Assembly (NCBI GenBank): GCA_018398575.1
Contig: JAGTXZ010000002.1
Coordinates: 2,668,501 to 2,732,500 of the forward strand
DNA from: Ampelomyces quisqualis
Taxonomy: Eukaryota; Ascomycota; Dothideomycetes; Pleosporales; Phaeosphaeriaceae
Length of the DNA stretch: 64,000 nt
Direction: 5' to 3'
In this document: one piece after another, positions 23,301 to 34,900 of the stretch
How positions within the stretch are numbered: position 1 is the first letter of the stretch
How the letters are laid out: each line of letters begins with the position of its first letter
Translations under genes and position numbers: made by a program
The notes under the pieces: generated by a model
Told to the model about the DNA's origin: nothing
Databases searched by the model: none
What the model saw: only the letters and a program-made list of their open reading frames with translations

Positions 23301-24185
23301 GTTGTACATCCTTAACCTTGTTGGCTCAAAGCCAAAGCCAAAGTCGGCTTTCCAGAAGCCTGGCGCGTTGTCGGCAAGAAGCCATGTCTGATCCGCACCT
23401 CCAGCAGTGAACTCGTCCTTGCAGGCAATCACGTTCGGATCGGTGAAGCCCGGTTGTCCGGAGCTGGTCTGAGCCGAGATGTCGGCGCTGCCAATGGGGA
23501 TGATTTGCGTTGCGTTCTCGGAAGCAACTGTTGCGTTGCGGCGGCCGATGCCAGTAAACTCCCCTCCGAAGATGATGTTGCCGTTGGGGGCTTGTGTGAT
23601 GGAGTGAACGGCGCCGTTGAATCCGTTGAACGATAGATCTTGCCAGCCATTCTTCCAGATAATGGCGTTGCTCGAGTTGGAACCATCGAAGGTGCCCCCG
23701 ACGTATATCTGACCACCGCTCTTGTCGCAGTAGAGGGTGTTGACGGATCCAGTGAGGCCTTTCAGCTCCTGTACCATGCCATCAGTCGTGTTGAGAAGAG
23801 CGATGCCGCCGGGGGTCGGCATGTTGCCGACTCCGGTGAAGTTTCCCGCGAAAACGATGCGCTCGGTGTTGTTGATGTTGAGGCTACACATGGCCTTGAT
23901 GTCGGCATCGGTCGTGTTGATCGATGCGAAAACGCCGTTGGGATATCGTGAGAGAAGTGTTCCATTGCGACTGGGTGTTTCCTGGGTCTGGCCCTCATAT
24001 TCGTAGAGGGATATCGCGTCGAAATCGCCCGTGAACGCTATCCGACCGAGTTCGCTGATTCGGAGGTTGGGTGACGGAACCTGCCTGAATGTGAAGGCCG
24101 ACGCCAGAGGCGCGGTGGCGAGGAGTAGTGAAAGAGAGAGCTTGCCGGCGCCCGTGGCCAGGAGGGAAGCGAATGACTCCCCCAT
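20382..24185 (-). CDS. rax2: Polarity landmark protein RAX2
   Basis: RAX2 is a single-pass, heavily glycosylated plasma-membrane protein that marks growth sites with RAX1; in filamentous fungi it supports polarised tip growth. Model: exons 23042-24185, 20659-22995, 20382-20608; 1235 aa, the family norm. Junctions: QLFQD|AMYSYAID (47-base intron) and FFMQS|ESHLALW. A signal peptide covers about residues 1-30 (SLSLLLATAPLASAF). The ectodomain has repeated propeller-like strands (IVFAGNFTGVGN, IYVGGTFDG, LYVGGNFTNTGEG, IYVAGQFQSAG, LYIAGNLTSG) and many N-x-S/T sites. One TM helix near the C-terminus (WAIVLIGLAIALVLTFLLVV) precedes a short tail with a YSPAPQ motif. It is intact. Confidence 0.93.
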
Positions 24186-25880
24186 GACGGCGGCAGGCAG
24201 CGGGGCTCGATGGGAAGAATAGGGGCTGCTGATGTGGTGTTGGTGTTTGCGTGTTTCGTTAGTCGCTCATGGCGGGACCGAAGTTTGGCGGGCACGTTTG
24301 GCAGGCACGTTTGCTGACACTGGCAGCGACGATCGTGGGCGCGGAAAGAGCGACCTGACCACACTCTGCGCAAGTCAAGTGACGGCCGCAACGCGTGCAG
24401 CAGTTGGCCCAGATGCGAGGGGCGCCGGGTCGATGATGCACACGGGCGCTGACTGTCGGGGATTCTGCGTTTGATGGCGTCGCGGATCGTGGGCAGCCGG
24501 GGGTGGTGCGCTCGCTTGGCACTAAGATGTAACGGGGAGTGTTATGTGGATGGGTGTGTGGTTGGCCGTGTCGATATGGGGCGAATTCTGAAAACTGAAA
24601 CGATTGACTGTGGTGAGGAATGCGCTGAGCAGGAAACCGGGCGAGGACAGCCGCACGACGGAGCGGGTGAGGGTGGTGGTGGCAGAGGAGCGCGGCCCGC
24701 GTCCAGGGGGAAGGGCCAGTTGCGCTGTGCCCGTGATGAGGGAGCTTGTCCAGGTCGGTAGAGTTGCCCAGCGACCGCTCATTGGCCAGGAATGCGGCGC
24801 TAGTCTTAGCTCCCCGGCGCTCGGCCAACGGTGAAGGAGGATTCGGTGGCACGGTCGTCACGTGACTCTCCCACCACCCGCGGGTGCAGTTCGAGCTGCT
24901 GAGACAACCGCAGTTGTGCAGCTGCTTTGCGCCCGAGGGTGGCGATGCTCTTCCACGCCCGCTTGGCAGGTTAATCTGCACATGGCAGCAGGTGCAACTC
25001 ATCTTCCCCTTGATCCCGAACACTCATCCGACCTATGGGCTAGCGTGCGTCCCATGCATTTGTCTTCACGTTGCGCACCCGTCCGTCATCGTGGCTGGCG
25101 TGACACAGTGACACCAGGACAAATTGAGAGTCTACACGGGCTCTGTGTAACGCATCTTGCCCTCCTCATTTGACCTGTGACAGGGCAATCCTCGCAATCG
25201 CCCATCTCTCCAAAATACTTACGCGTGCTGTCGTCGTGGCAATGTCTATACTTGTACCACCATCTCTACCATGTCCTTTCCAGCAACTATTCGCGCCCGG
25301 CCAGCGCCTCTGCGCCCCACTGCGATACTCGAGACTCCGGCCATTTGGTGTGGGCACCTGAGGGTCGTGGAACGCCGTGGAGGAACCGTCATCCCATGCA
25401 GCCAACATCAACACCAGCCTCAGTGACTGTCATGATTGCAGCGCATCAACTTTTGCACATCGCAAGGGTCCTCGGTATCACTGTAACGGTACAGCATCAA
25501 GAGCGAGACATTGCGATAGCAACGCCGCTTTCATATTCGTCATGATGCAAGGACATCCCCACGTGCCACCACGCTTTTATCCTAGCACCCCATCCGGGTG
25601 TTTCACAATGGCGCCCCGGGTCATGTCTGACGCCGATCCGTTGTGCTCTAGATCTCGATTGACGACCAACAGTCTAACACGGCCAGCCATTATTCAGAAC
25701 CATCGAAAGGATGTCCTTGCATGCTACAAACACGAAAAGTGGCCCTGCGAGGTAAGAACGGAGCGCTTTGAACTATGGGTCTTCCGTGTACGTACAGTCT
25801 ATTTACGTCAAACGCCGCGCTGGCGCCTGAAAACTATCGCCCCATTGACATGGTACTGCCTCTCGCCGCCTCGGGCACCT
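24186..25880. other. Intergenic, GC-rich upstream region of RAX2
   Basis: About 1.7 kb. Overlapping ORFs of 60-250 codons occur because the DNA is GC-rich with few stops, but none shows domain content or splice support, and opposite strands are equally open. It probably carries the RAX2 promoter and the MFS 3' region. Confidence 0.45.
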
Positions 25881-27664
25881 TCAGGACTGCTCCTTCTCGA
25901 GGGTTTTCATCTTGTCCTTGTCTTTGAAACCCCTCTCGTTGTCCATTTCGGTGTTCATGTCGAACTGATCAATGAACAGGGTACCAAAGAATGACATGGC
26001 ACTCAAGGCCGTCATGACGATCCAGATATACTTGAGCGCATCTGTGTAGCTCGTCCTCAATTGCTCCTTCACAAGGCTTGCAGGCATTTCCTTGATGATT
26101 TGCACCAACCCCGCCGCGTCCTGGGAGTATTCGTCCGCCATATCAGCGAGGAGCGGGAAGGTGAGCAACCTCTTCTTCATCTGGTTCTGGAACACGACTC
26201 CTCCGATCGCGACACCGAGGGTCTGGCCGAACGCGCGGAAGAAAGAGAACATGTTGGTGGCGTAGGCTTGGTCCCTGACTGTTACAGAAGCTTGAACAGC
26301 CAGTTCCATGGCTGGAAAGAGCATACCTGTACCAATGCCGCCGACCAAGTTCAAGAAGATCCAGGCGACTGTCGAGGTATCCGGCCGGAGCATGATGAGC
26401 AGGCCCACGCCGAGCGTGGCGAAAAACCAGCCGATCCAGTTCGCCCAGCGGTACTTGCCAGTCACTGCAATCGCAACACCTGTGGCCACAGCGCCAGGTG
26501 CAACTGTAAACGTCCTGCGAATCTTGTTACAACACCACTCGAATCGCCATGGTCGAAACTCACCATGGAAACATTGAAACTCCTGCAAGAATCGGGTCCA
26601 TGCCTTTGACGGCTTCGAAGTAAAGCGGCATGTAGTAGAGAATGGCCCATAGGATTACGCCGTGGATTGTGGTGCTAACGAATAGAATGGCTGCCGACTT
26701 GGTCTTGAAGACGGATGTGCGGATAAGCGGGTGCGGAGCGAAGTGCTCCTGATGAACCACGAATGCGAGAATGCCAGCGGCGGAAACAATGAGTGGCACG
26801 AGAGTGCGCCATGAGTCCCAAGCATATTGTACCCCACCCCAACTGACCGGAATCAAGAAGCCAGTCGTCGAGGCAAGAAACAAAACCATGCCAACCCAGT
26901 CGACTTCTCGGAGCTTCGAGAGGAACTGGCCCTGCTTTTGGTTGAGCTTGAGGAAGATTGCGATCAAGACCAACCCGAGACCGAGGAATGGGAGATTGAT
27001 CCAAAATACCCAACGCCAGGTCACGTTCTGAGAGAAGCCTCCGCCGAGCAAAGGCCCCACTACAGTGCCGACAGACCACATGGCGCCAAAGAAACTGAAC
27101 CACTTGCCTCGCTCGCGCAGAGGCACCGTGTCGACGACGACGAGTTCGGTAAGGGAAATAATGCCGCCACCACCAACACCTTGAATGGAACGGCCAACAA
27201 GGACCACAGTAAAGTTATTGGCGACTGCAGGTATGATGGAGCCTACGAGGAAGAACGCCAAGCTGATGTAAATGAGTGATTTTCGTCCGAAGATATGCGA
27301 GAAGGACCCGAGGACGGGCTGAAACACTGTCGATGTGAGGAGGAAAGATGTTCCTGTCCAGAACGCCTCGATGGCTGATCCTCCAAGTGCTCTTGCCATG
27401 ACCTTGACAACTTTAGTCTCCGTGGCAGATGTATAGATTGCATGTGCTTACAGGCAACGCTACTGATATGGATGTGGCATCAAGAGCTGCCATCAGAGTA
27501 ATGACACACAAACTGATGAACGCTGCGACGAAGCGCCATCCTGGTTGGAACTTTTCTGGAGTTGGCGATGATGATTCTTCTGATTTCGAGTCGTCGAGTG
27601 GTTGGGTGTGTAGATTTTCGGGTTTCGAGTCATCGTTAGAGGACACAGCAGTTTGAGTTGCCAT
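25881..27664 (-). CDS. MFS drug/toxin:proton antiporter
   Basis: Major facilitator efflux pump of the fungal DHA group, likely in the plasma membrane; substrate unknown. Model: exons 27452-27664, 26564-27402, 25881-26514; 561 aa. Junctions: SVALP|VMARALGG and VSMFPW|TFTVAPG (both short introns, in frame). The N-terminal about 40 residues are acidic and Ser-rich. Motif A is GSFSHIFGRKSLIY after TM2, and GRSIQGVGGGGI marks TM4; the antiporter motif C region is VGTVVGPLLGGGF in TM5. About 14 hydrophobic segments can be counted, consistent with DHA2. The end is charged (KDKDKMKTLEKEQS). It stands alone, with no biosynthetic neighbours visible. Confidence 0.9.
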
Positions 27665-28294
27665 GTCTCCCGGCGATGGAGCTGTGACCTGGGCAATGGG
27701 ATCAGGAAATGCGAAACGAGGCTAGCAACTGTCGATCAAGTTGGGATGGGATTGGTGCTCTGAATGCCATTATGACTGGTGGCTAATCCAGATATACATC
27801 TGCTTCTTTGACTCCAGAAGGCAGCATAAGCCACATCTTAGTCTCGGCGCAATAGTGAACAACGTGCACTGGTCTGAATAGGGGACGACTAAACTGGCAA
27901 CGCGCCAGGAAGTCTAGAGAGTAATATTGAATGTTACCGGTAGGGCTCCTCGTCGGCACCTACGGAGTATCTACCCGCCCCATGAGCCAAGCGGCGAGCT
28001 CCCCTCGGCCCGTGGGGCGGGTAGTCATTTTTGTTAGCCAAGCCTCCCAAATTGCGACGCGTCTTTGGCCAGCACAACACAACACACCTCTATTGGGTAT
28101 TCCTAATTTTCTACGGAGTAATGTAAAGCCAATTCTCTAGCTTCTAGGCAGAAATCTAGTGCTTAAGCTAATAGTTAGCGCTCGTAAAAGCAGCTATAAA
28201 GATAGGAAAAGTTACTTAGGCCTACTGGCAAGGGTTTCTTCGAAAAAGCCCAAAGGATTGCCCGCGGGCCTACCACCCCACAATTGTAGAAAGT
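27665..28294. other. Intergenic, left flank of transposon nest
   Basis: GC content falls toward the nest. TACGGAGTA nonamers lie at 27961-27969 and 28112-28120. It includes a GC-rich imperfect inverted repeat around 27971-28024 (CTACCCGCCCCATGAG and CCCGTGGGGCGGGTAG). No gene is seen. Confidence 0.5.
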
Positions 28295-28296
28295 TA

Positions 28297-28352
28297 CAAG
28301 GGGTGCCCATGAGCGGATGAGTAGTGGGGCGAGGAAGCTTGGGGCATAGAAA
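28297..28352 (+). repeat. Tc1/mariner left TIR
   Basis: About 56 bp, 28297-28352. It is GC-rich and retains C/G where the right TIR has T, for example GGGGCGAGG against the complement of CCTTGCCCT. This is the better-preserved copy. Confidence 0.9.
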
Positions 28353-28408
28353 GTGATCGAATCTGTTACAAATACAGTGTATATTATATACAAATCTAGA
28401 CATTGACG

Positions 28409-29224
28409 TCAGAAATGAGTGTGACTACCTCTAGCCTTTATGACAGCGTGGCATCTCTCGTTCATGCTCAAGCAGTACTTTTGAATCTCTTGAAGGGTGA
28501 TCTTCTTCTACTCCTCCTTGATTACTTGAATTAAGTCCTCTTTAGTCTGTAGAAACCTCTTTTAAACCTTTGATTTCAAGAGTCTCCAGACGTTCTCAAT
28601 TAGGTTTAGATTAGGTAAGTTGGCTGGCTACTAGAGTAGCCTAATTGCCTGCTTATAGAGAGCTTTCTTTGTAGCTTGTGCTGTATAGGATAATGCCCTA
28701 TCCTGCATAAGGAGAGCGTTAGCAATCCCTACGCGGAACATTTTATACTCTTGCTTAAAGGAAGAGATAAGTAGTAAGATATAAGTAATATATAAGAGAG
28801 AGTTAATATTCTTAATTTCTTTACAATCCTAAATAAAGAGAGGTCCCTTTAAGCTATCTCTACTTATACACGCCTAGACGTAAACGCACAAGTAATTCTT
28901 AAATTTTAGGATATAATAAGAGGGAAGATACTTCTCTTCTAGACAGCGTGTAACATATAGCTTTTCTCTTCCTATTCTAAATAATGCCTTATTAGACTAG
29001 ATTACTCTGTTCTAGGCTAATTAAGACTAGCTTAGACAGGCATTAGCCTACTACAGACGCCTATTAATATGTTTAGCTGTAAGAAGAGGCTTTTCTGTTA
29101 CTACTTGTCTAAAATATCTTTTCTTCTTAAAGGCCTTAGTTAAGGTTCTCTAATCTACGTAGATCTTAAGCTTATAAGCAATCTTACTAAATAGCTTTAG
29201 CCTTTGTTCTTAACAGTACGTAGC
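28409..29224 (-). pseudogene. Tc1/mariner transposase, C-terminal part
   Basis: Minus-strand reading, with stops at former Gln/Trp codons: a helix-turn-helix end (LFSKIAYKLKIYVD, then RTLTKAFKKK), the first catalytic block ending in a mutated SDE-type motif (RVI-stop-SNKALFRIG), then ALLMQDRALSYTA, LNLIENVWRLLKSKV (the DLNPIENVW block), and ITLQEIQKYCLSMNERC before the stop at 28409-28411. At 29224 the frame is broken by the outer Gypsy LTR. The N-terminal part continues at 43439 and reads on in frame (GRRPILTTPIR), showing a single element interrupted by insertion. Cut-and-paste transposases of this family need an intact D..D triad, which is lost here. Confidence 0.88.
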
Positions 29225-29523
29225 TGTAACAACGCAGGTAGGTACAGCTATTAGGATTAAATTAGATACGTATTAGAGGCATATAGGAGTGCGTGTTGTA
29301 TTAGAGATTCTAGATTAGCTATACACCTATAGGTCTTGTACAAAAGGATAAGAGAAACTTATTCTCTATCTATGCTATAGGCTTATATTTATAGTAGGCG
29401 TAGCAGCTAAGTTAGAGCGTTATTAAAGTGCTTTTAGTCCTAATCTACTAGCTCCTTATATAATCTGTTACTAAGCCTTTATAAGGTATTAGATGTAACA
29501 TGTGTTTGCATATACTTGTTATA
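29225..29523 (-). repeat. LTR 1 (3' LTR of outer Gypsy)
   Basis: 299 bp. On the plus strand it begins TGTAACAACGCAGG and ends TGTTATA (ancestrally TGTTACA). It differs from the other three LTRs by transitions only, as far as I compared. Confidence 0.92.
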
Positions 29524-29846
29524 TTACCCCTCTTTTTAAAATTAATAGTCTCTATTAATTAGGTCTATATTAGTGTTGTTTTAGATACCTCTTTAAATTG
29601 TTATAAACTCTTATTTACCTTAAGTTTATTTTAAGATAATGTAATGTAGCTGTTTGTTGTTGTTTTAATTAGTGCGCTAGCGCGTTTAACATTTCTAACT
29701 TTACTTTAAGCTTTTTAAGTATATATATAAGGCTAGCCTTCTAGTATACTGCTTTTCTATACTCTTCTTTTTACGTTTATATACCTAAAGCTATCTAAGC
29801 CTTATCCTTTCTTAATTACTAGCTAACTATATAGTAGATATATATA

Positions 29847-30553
29847 ATGCCTATTTCTGTCCCTTCTAAGGCTTATCCCCTAGCCTATTAGGTTGTTTAC
29901 CTACAGGCTACAAGAGCTTTTACCTATAGCTATTTTAATATTAAGTTTAGATTCTATTTAGATATGTCTAAGAAGTGTACTTATTGCACACTCTTAAATA
30001 AGAAGTGTTACTTAGTTCTTTTATATATAGGCTAAAAGTATAATAGCCTTTTTAAGGCCTTTAACTGCAGGTTTACTGCCTTAGGTAGAGATAAGTCTAA
30101 TAAGGTAGTGTTAGAGCAGAAGGCTACTATTAAAGAGGTAGTGTTTTAGTTAGCTACTGTTGTGTAAGTAAGTACTGCATAAGTAGCTAATATAAATAAT
30201 ACTAACTTGTTAGTTAGCGCTTATTACTAGAGAAAAAAGCTAGCTAGAAAGGTTAAGGTAATAGCTAAGGAGGTTAGGTTGCTTAGAAGGAGCATAGCTA
30301 GGTTAACTAGTATAGTTACTTAGCTAGTAGATATTATAATAGTATTAAGGGCTAATTAGTTAGCAGAGTAGGAGGAGGCGTAAAAGGCAGCGCAAGAGGC
30401 TAGTACTTGCAGCAAGTAGAGCTAGAACAGAAGATAACTAGGTAATGCGTTAGTGTCTACACCTAGGAATTTAGACAATTAAGAACATTCTACTAGTAGT
30501 AATAACAGTCTACTATTAGATCTAATAGAAGAGTAAGACTTTTATTATTAATA
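29847..30553 (+). pseudogene. Antisense accessory ORF of outer Gypsy
   Basis: Plus-strand frame, opposite to gag-pol, between the pol end and the polypurine tract. It starts MPISVPSKAYPLAY, has a Cys cluster KKCTYCTLLNKKC (CX2CX6C), then about 100 residues rich in Lys, Glu, Ala and Leu (KEVVF, IAKEVRLLRRSI, LRAN, LAE) that would form a coiled coil, and an acidic end DLIEE. Seven or more stops all fall where a C-to-T change in CAA/CAG would place them, so an open frame of about 235 codons existed before RIP. A TATA-like box (TATATATAAGG, about 29719) lies upstream on the same strand. Function unknown; the Cys motif could bind zinc. Confidence 0.6.
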
Positions 30554-30585
30554 GCTGTTACTTACTAGTATAGTAGTTGCAATAT

Positions 30586-30884
30586 TATAATAACGCAGGT
30601 AGGTACAGCTATTAAGATTAAATTGGATACGTATTAGAGGCATATAGGAGTGCGTGTTGTATCAGAAATTCTAGATTAGCTATACACCTATAGGTCTTGT
30701 ACAGAAGGATAAGAGAAACTTGTCCTCTATCTATGCTATAGGCTTATATTTATAGTAGGCGTAGCAGCTGAGTTAGAGCGCTGTTAGAGCGCTTTTGGTC
30801 CTAATCTGCTAGCTTCCTACATAATCTGTTACTAAGCCTTTATAAGGTATTAGATATAACATGTGTTTGCATATGCTTGTTACA
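30586..30884 (-). repeat. LTR 2 (3' LTR of inner Gypsy)
   Basis: 299 bp. On the plus strand it begins TATAATAACGCAGG, with the ancestral TG changed to TA, and ends TGTTACA. Confidence 0.92.
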
Positions 30885-31207
30885 TTACCTCTCTTCTTAA
30901 AATTAATAGTCTCTATTAATTAGGTCTATATTAGTGTTGTTTTAGATACCTCTCTAAATTGTTGTAAACTCTTATTTACCTTAAGTTTATTTTAGAATAA
31001 CGTAATGTAGCTGTTTGTTATTGTTTTGATTGGCGCGCTAGCGCGTTTAACGTTCCTAACTTTACCTTAAGCTTTTTAAGCATATATACAAGGCTAGCTC
31101 TTTAGTATACTGCTTCTCTACACTCTTCTCCTTACGTTTGTATACCTAAAGCTATCTAAGCCTTATCCTTTCTTGATTACTAGCTAACTATATAGTAGAT
31201 ACACATA

Positions 31208-31914
31208 ATGCCTATTCCTGTCCCTTCTAGAGCTTATCTCTTAGCCTATTAGATTATTTGCCTGTAGGCTGCAAGAGCTTTTACCTGCAGCTATTTTAAT
31301 ATTAAGTTTAGATTCTATTTAAACGTGTCTAAGAAGTGTGCTTATTGCACACTCTTAAATAAGAAGTGTTGCCTAGTTCTCTTATATGCAGGCTAAGAGT
31401 ATAATAGCCTTTCTAGAGCCCTTAACTACAGGTTTACTGCCTTAGGTAGAGACAAGTCTAACAAGGTAGTGTTAGAGTAAGAGGCTGCTGTTAAGGAGGT
31501 AGCGTTTTAGTTAGCTACTATTATGCAAGTAGGCACTACACAGGTAGCTAATATAAATAACGCTAACTTGTTAGTTAGCGCTTATTACTAGAGGGAGGAG
31601 CTAGCTAGGGAGGTTAGGGCAATAGCTAAGGAGGTTAGGTTGCTTAGGAAGAGTATAGTAGGGTTAACTAGTATAGTTGCTTAGCTAGTAGATGTTATAA
31701 TAGCATTAAGGGCTAATTAGTTAGTAGAGCAAGAGGAGGCGCAAAAGGCAGCGCAAGAGGCTAGTACTTGCAGCAAGTAGGGCTAGAACAAAAAACTACT
31801 AAATAGTGCGTTAGTGTCTGCACCTAGGGATTTAGACAATTAAGAACGTTCTACTAGTAGCAATAATAGTCTGCTGTTAGATCTAATAGAAGAGTAAGAC
31901 TCTTATTATTAATA
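31208..31914 (+). pseudogene. Antisense accessory ORF of inner Gypsy
   Basis: Second copy of the frame at 29847, collinear with it. It reads MPIPVPSRAYLLAY, KKCAYCTLLNKKC, FTALGRDKSNKVVLE, LREEL-like helices (IAKEVRLLRKSI) and DLIEE. Some positions that are stops in one copy are still Gln here (for example MQVGTTQVANINN) and the reverse, so the two together imply a former intact frame. Same context: after the chromodomain, before the polypurine tract, opposite strand to pol. Confidence 0.6.
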
Positions 31915-31946
31915 GCTGTTACCTACTAGTGTAGTAGTTGTAATAT

Positions 31947-34900
31947 TAAGTTTAATTTTTCTAATATAATTGTCTTACAATGCTGTAAGATCTTTAACTT
32001 CTTTTTCCTATACTGTAATCTATTTAGCTAACGCTTGTAAAGGTCCTAGCTGTTTTAGATAGCGTTTATAGAACGCTTGTAATATATATAAGGCGCCTAT
32101 AAAGTTTAAGGCATTATACTAGGTAGGGTTAGGATTATAGCCTACCTATTTTACATAATACTTTAGAATAGAGCAGTATAGCTTGCTAGCTAAGATCTCT
32201 TTAACTTCCTATTCTTTAACGCCTTAAATTAGGATGCTAGATAGGTTTAGGCTTAGCTAACTAGCCAGAGAGTTGTTAGGGTCCTTGCAGAGGACATCTA
32301 GAGCAAACACGTTATAGATCTTAGATCCTTTAGGTAGCTTTAGTTAAAATAAATAACTAACTTGTTCTAGAACTTTAAAAGGGCCTTCCTACAATTTAGC
32401 GAGTTTGCGACTTAGGCAGGTAATAGATAGGTTTTAGGTTAAGAGGTAAACCTTGTTACCTACTGCCTAATTAATAAGTTAATAATGTTTGTTTACCTTA
32501 GCAGCTATTTGTTGCTGCGCCTTCTCTATATTGTCTTTAGCTGTGCGCTAGGCTTTATGCATGTAGGTAGCTAAGCTTAAGGCATTCTTAACGTTTACAT
32601 CTTTGTGTTTTAAAGGAGATAATGCCTAATTCTAGCTCTATTGTAGTTTAGATCTAAACAAGAGCTAGTACAGTGCTATACCAATTGCAGAGTACAGCAG
32701 TGTAGCTTAAGCTTAATTAATTATTAGCAAGAGGTTACTCTAGTTGTCCTAGTAGTAGAATATAAAGGGCCTTAATTGTTAATTAATATACTTGTTTATA
32801 ATCTTAGTTTATCTATTAGTTTATTTATAGTAGGCTGTAGAAAGCTTAATTTGCACGCCTAGGATCTTGCAGAACTTAAACTAGAATTAGGACACAAACT
32901 AAGAGCTGTAGTTAGACACTATGCTTTTAGGCGTGTAGCCAAATTAGTATACCTATTGAATAAACAAATAAGCTATTTTCTAGGCGTTAATAGTCTTGTA
33001 ACACAGGATAAAAATAGCTTGCTTTAATAAGTAATTAATAATAACTATAATTTAATTATAGCTATACTAATTGGTTAGGAATGTCTTAAAATCTATATAT
33101 AAATGCTGTATAGGCCTGTTAGAAATTGGTAACAGATAAAGGAACCCTTAGGATTAGAGCTGTCTTAGATAGGATCTTTAACAAGAAACGCAGTTTTATA
33201 CATAGCGTTTGTATGTAGCCTCTATGCCTTTTTAGTAGTATTACTAAGCTAAGAGCTAATACGTCTTTATAGCGCTTAGGTAGGCAGTAAATACCTAATT
33301 GTAAGCTTCTCTAATTAGTTAGGTGTACAAAAGGAAATCTCTAAGTACATATAGGCGTAAGTAATACAGCAGTAGTCCTTCTTAGACATAATACAGCTGT
33401 AGTAGCGTAAGGCGTTCTTCTTTAAAGGAGCAGCAATTCTCTGCTAATAGAGCTTTAATTAGTTCTAACAAGTTAAGATTTAGGAGGGCACTAATAGATT
33501 AGACTAAAATAGCTAAAACATTAATCTCTAGCTAGTTACAGACGTAGTTCTAAGCTAGTTTAGAGTTAACTAGGGGGTTTAGGCGTTTAGGTTCTAGAAG
33601 TACACAGGATCTGTTGTCTTGTTAGGCAGCCTTAACCTTGCTAACGTCCTATTCCTTTTGGCTTAGGATATTAGCTTGCTTATTAAGCTTGCCAGGCGTG
33701 TACTTAATGCAGAAATTAAAAGAAGCAATAATCTCTGCCTATTATGCTTAACGTGCATTAAGAACCTTAGTAGTTATAAAGTATTCTAAGGAGTAGTAAT
33801 CTAAATACACCTAGATTTAACTTTATATAGAGGTAAGTTTAGCTCTCTACTTTTTAAACACTTTTAGGATAGCAAAAAGTTCTTTATTGTGTATTTCCTA
33901 ATTAAGCTTAGCTCTAAATAGAGTATAACTATAGAAGGCTATAGGATACTACTTGTTGTTAGGGTACTTCTAAGAAAGTACCCCTGCTATTACTCTATCT
34001 AACGCGTTAGTTTCTAACTTTGTGTTATACTTAGGATAGAAATAAGATAGCGTAGGAATAGCTAGAAGTAAGGCTTTAATCTAATTAAAAGCCTGTTAGC
34101 AGTCTGTAGTCTATTCAAACAGTGTAGAGGGACTTTAAAGCTTTAGGATTAGTTTAGCTACACAAGAGAAATCCTTAATAAACTGTTAATAGAAACTAGC
34201 AAAACTAAGAAATAACTTAACGCTAGTAACTGTAGTAGGTTTAGCCTAGTTTTAGAGTACTTTTACCTTGTTAGAGTTAACTTTAGTGCCCTAGTTTGTT
34301 AAAACGTAGCCTAAATACTTTGTGCAGGTTACATAGAATTTACTCTTTTAAATGTCTACTTAAAGTCCTGCAGTACGTACGCGCTCTAAGACCTTTCAGA
34401 CGTGTTCCTAATGTAAGTTTATATCCTCTAAGTAGATTAGGATGTTATTAAGATACGCAATGCAGAAATTGTTAAGATAATTAATTAGTATATTGTTTAT
34501 GTAGCGCTAATATGTTGCTAGCCTATTGCATAAGCCAAAAGAGAGAACCTTACACTTGTATATACTGTAACAAGTCTAAAAGGTAGTATACTCTTTAGAG
34601 TTAAGATCTATACAAATTTTGTTAAAGGCGGCCTAGATGTTAAACTTAGTAAAGATCTTAGCTTTAGAGAGACGTAATAGCAGCTTATTAATACAAGAGA
34701 TTAAATAAACATTCTTGCGCGTAAGAGCGTTAATCTTCTAGTAGTCTACACAGATGCGTATATCTCTATTTAGTTTGCGTACACAGAGAATAAGTAAAGC
34801 AAAAGGGCTTTAGCTAGCCTTAATAAAACCCTTCTAAAGGTGTTTCTAGACGTAGGCCTTAGTAGCTTTAAGCTCCTTCTAATTCTACTTATACAAAAGA

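Noticed and set aside
24259..25023. 254-codon minus-strand ORF upstream of RAX2
   Set aside because: GC-rich region open on both strands, no domain, low-complexity Pro/His/Thr content, no splice support.
28175..28403. Minus-strand ORFs at the left edge of the nest
   Set aside because: They run through the mariner TIR and flank; no homology beyond the TIR.
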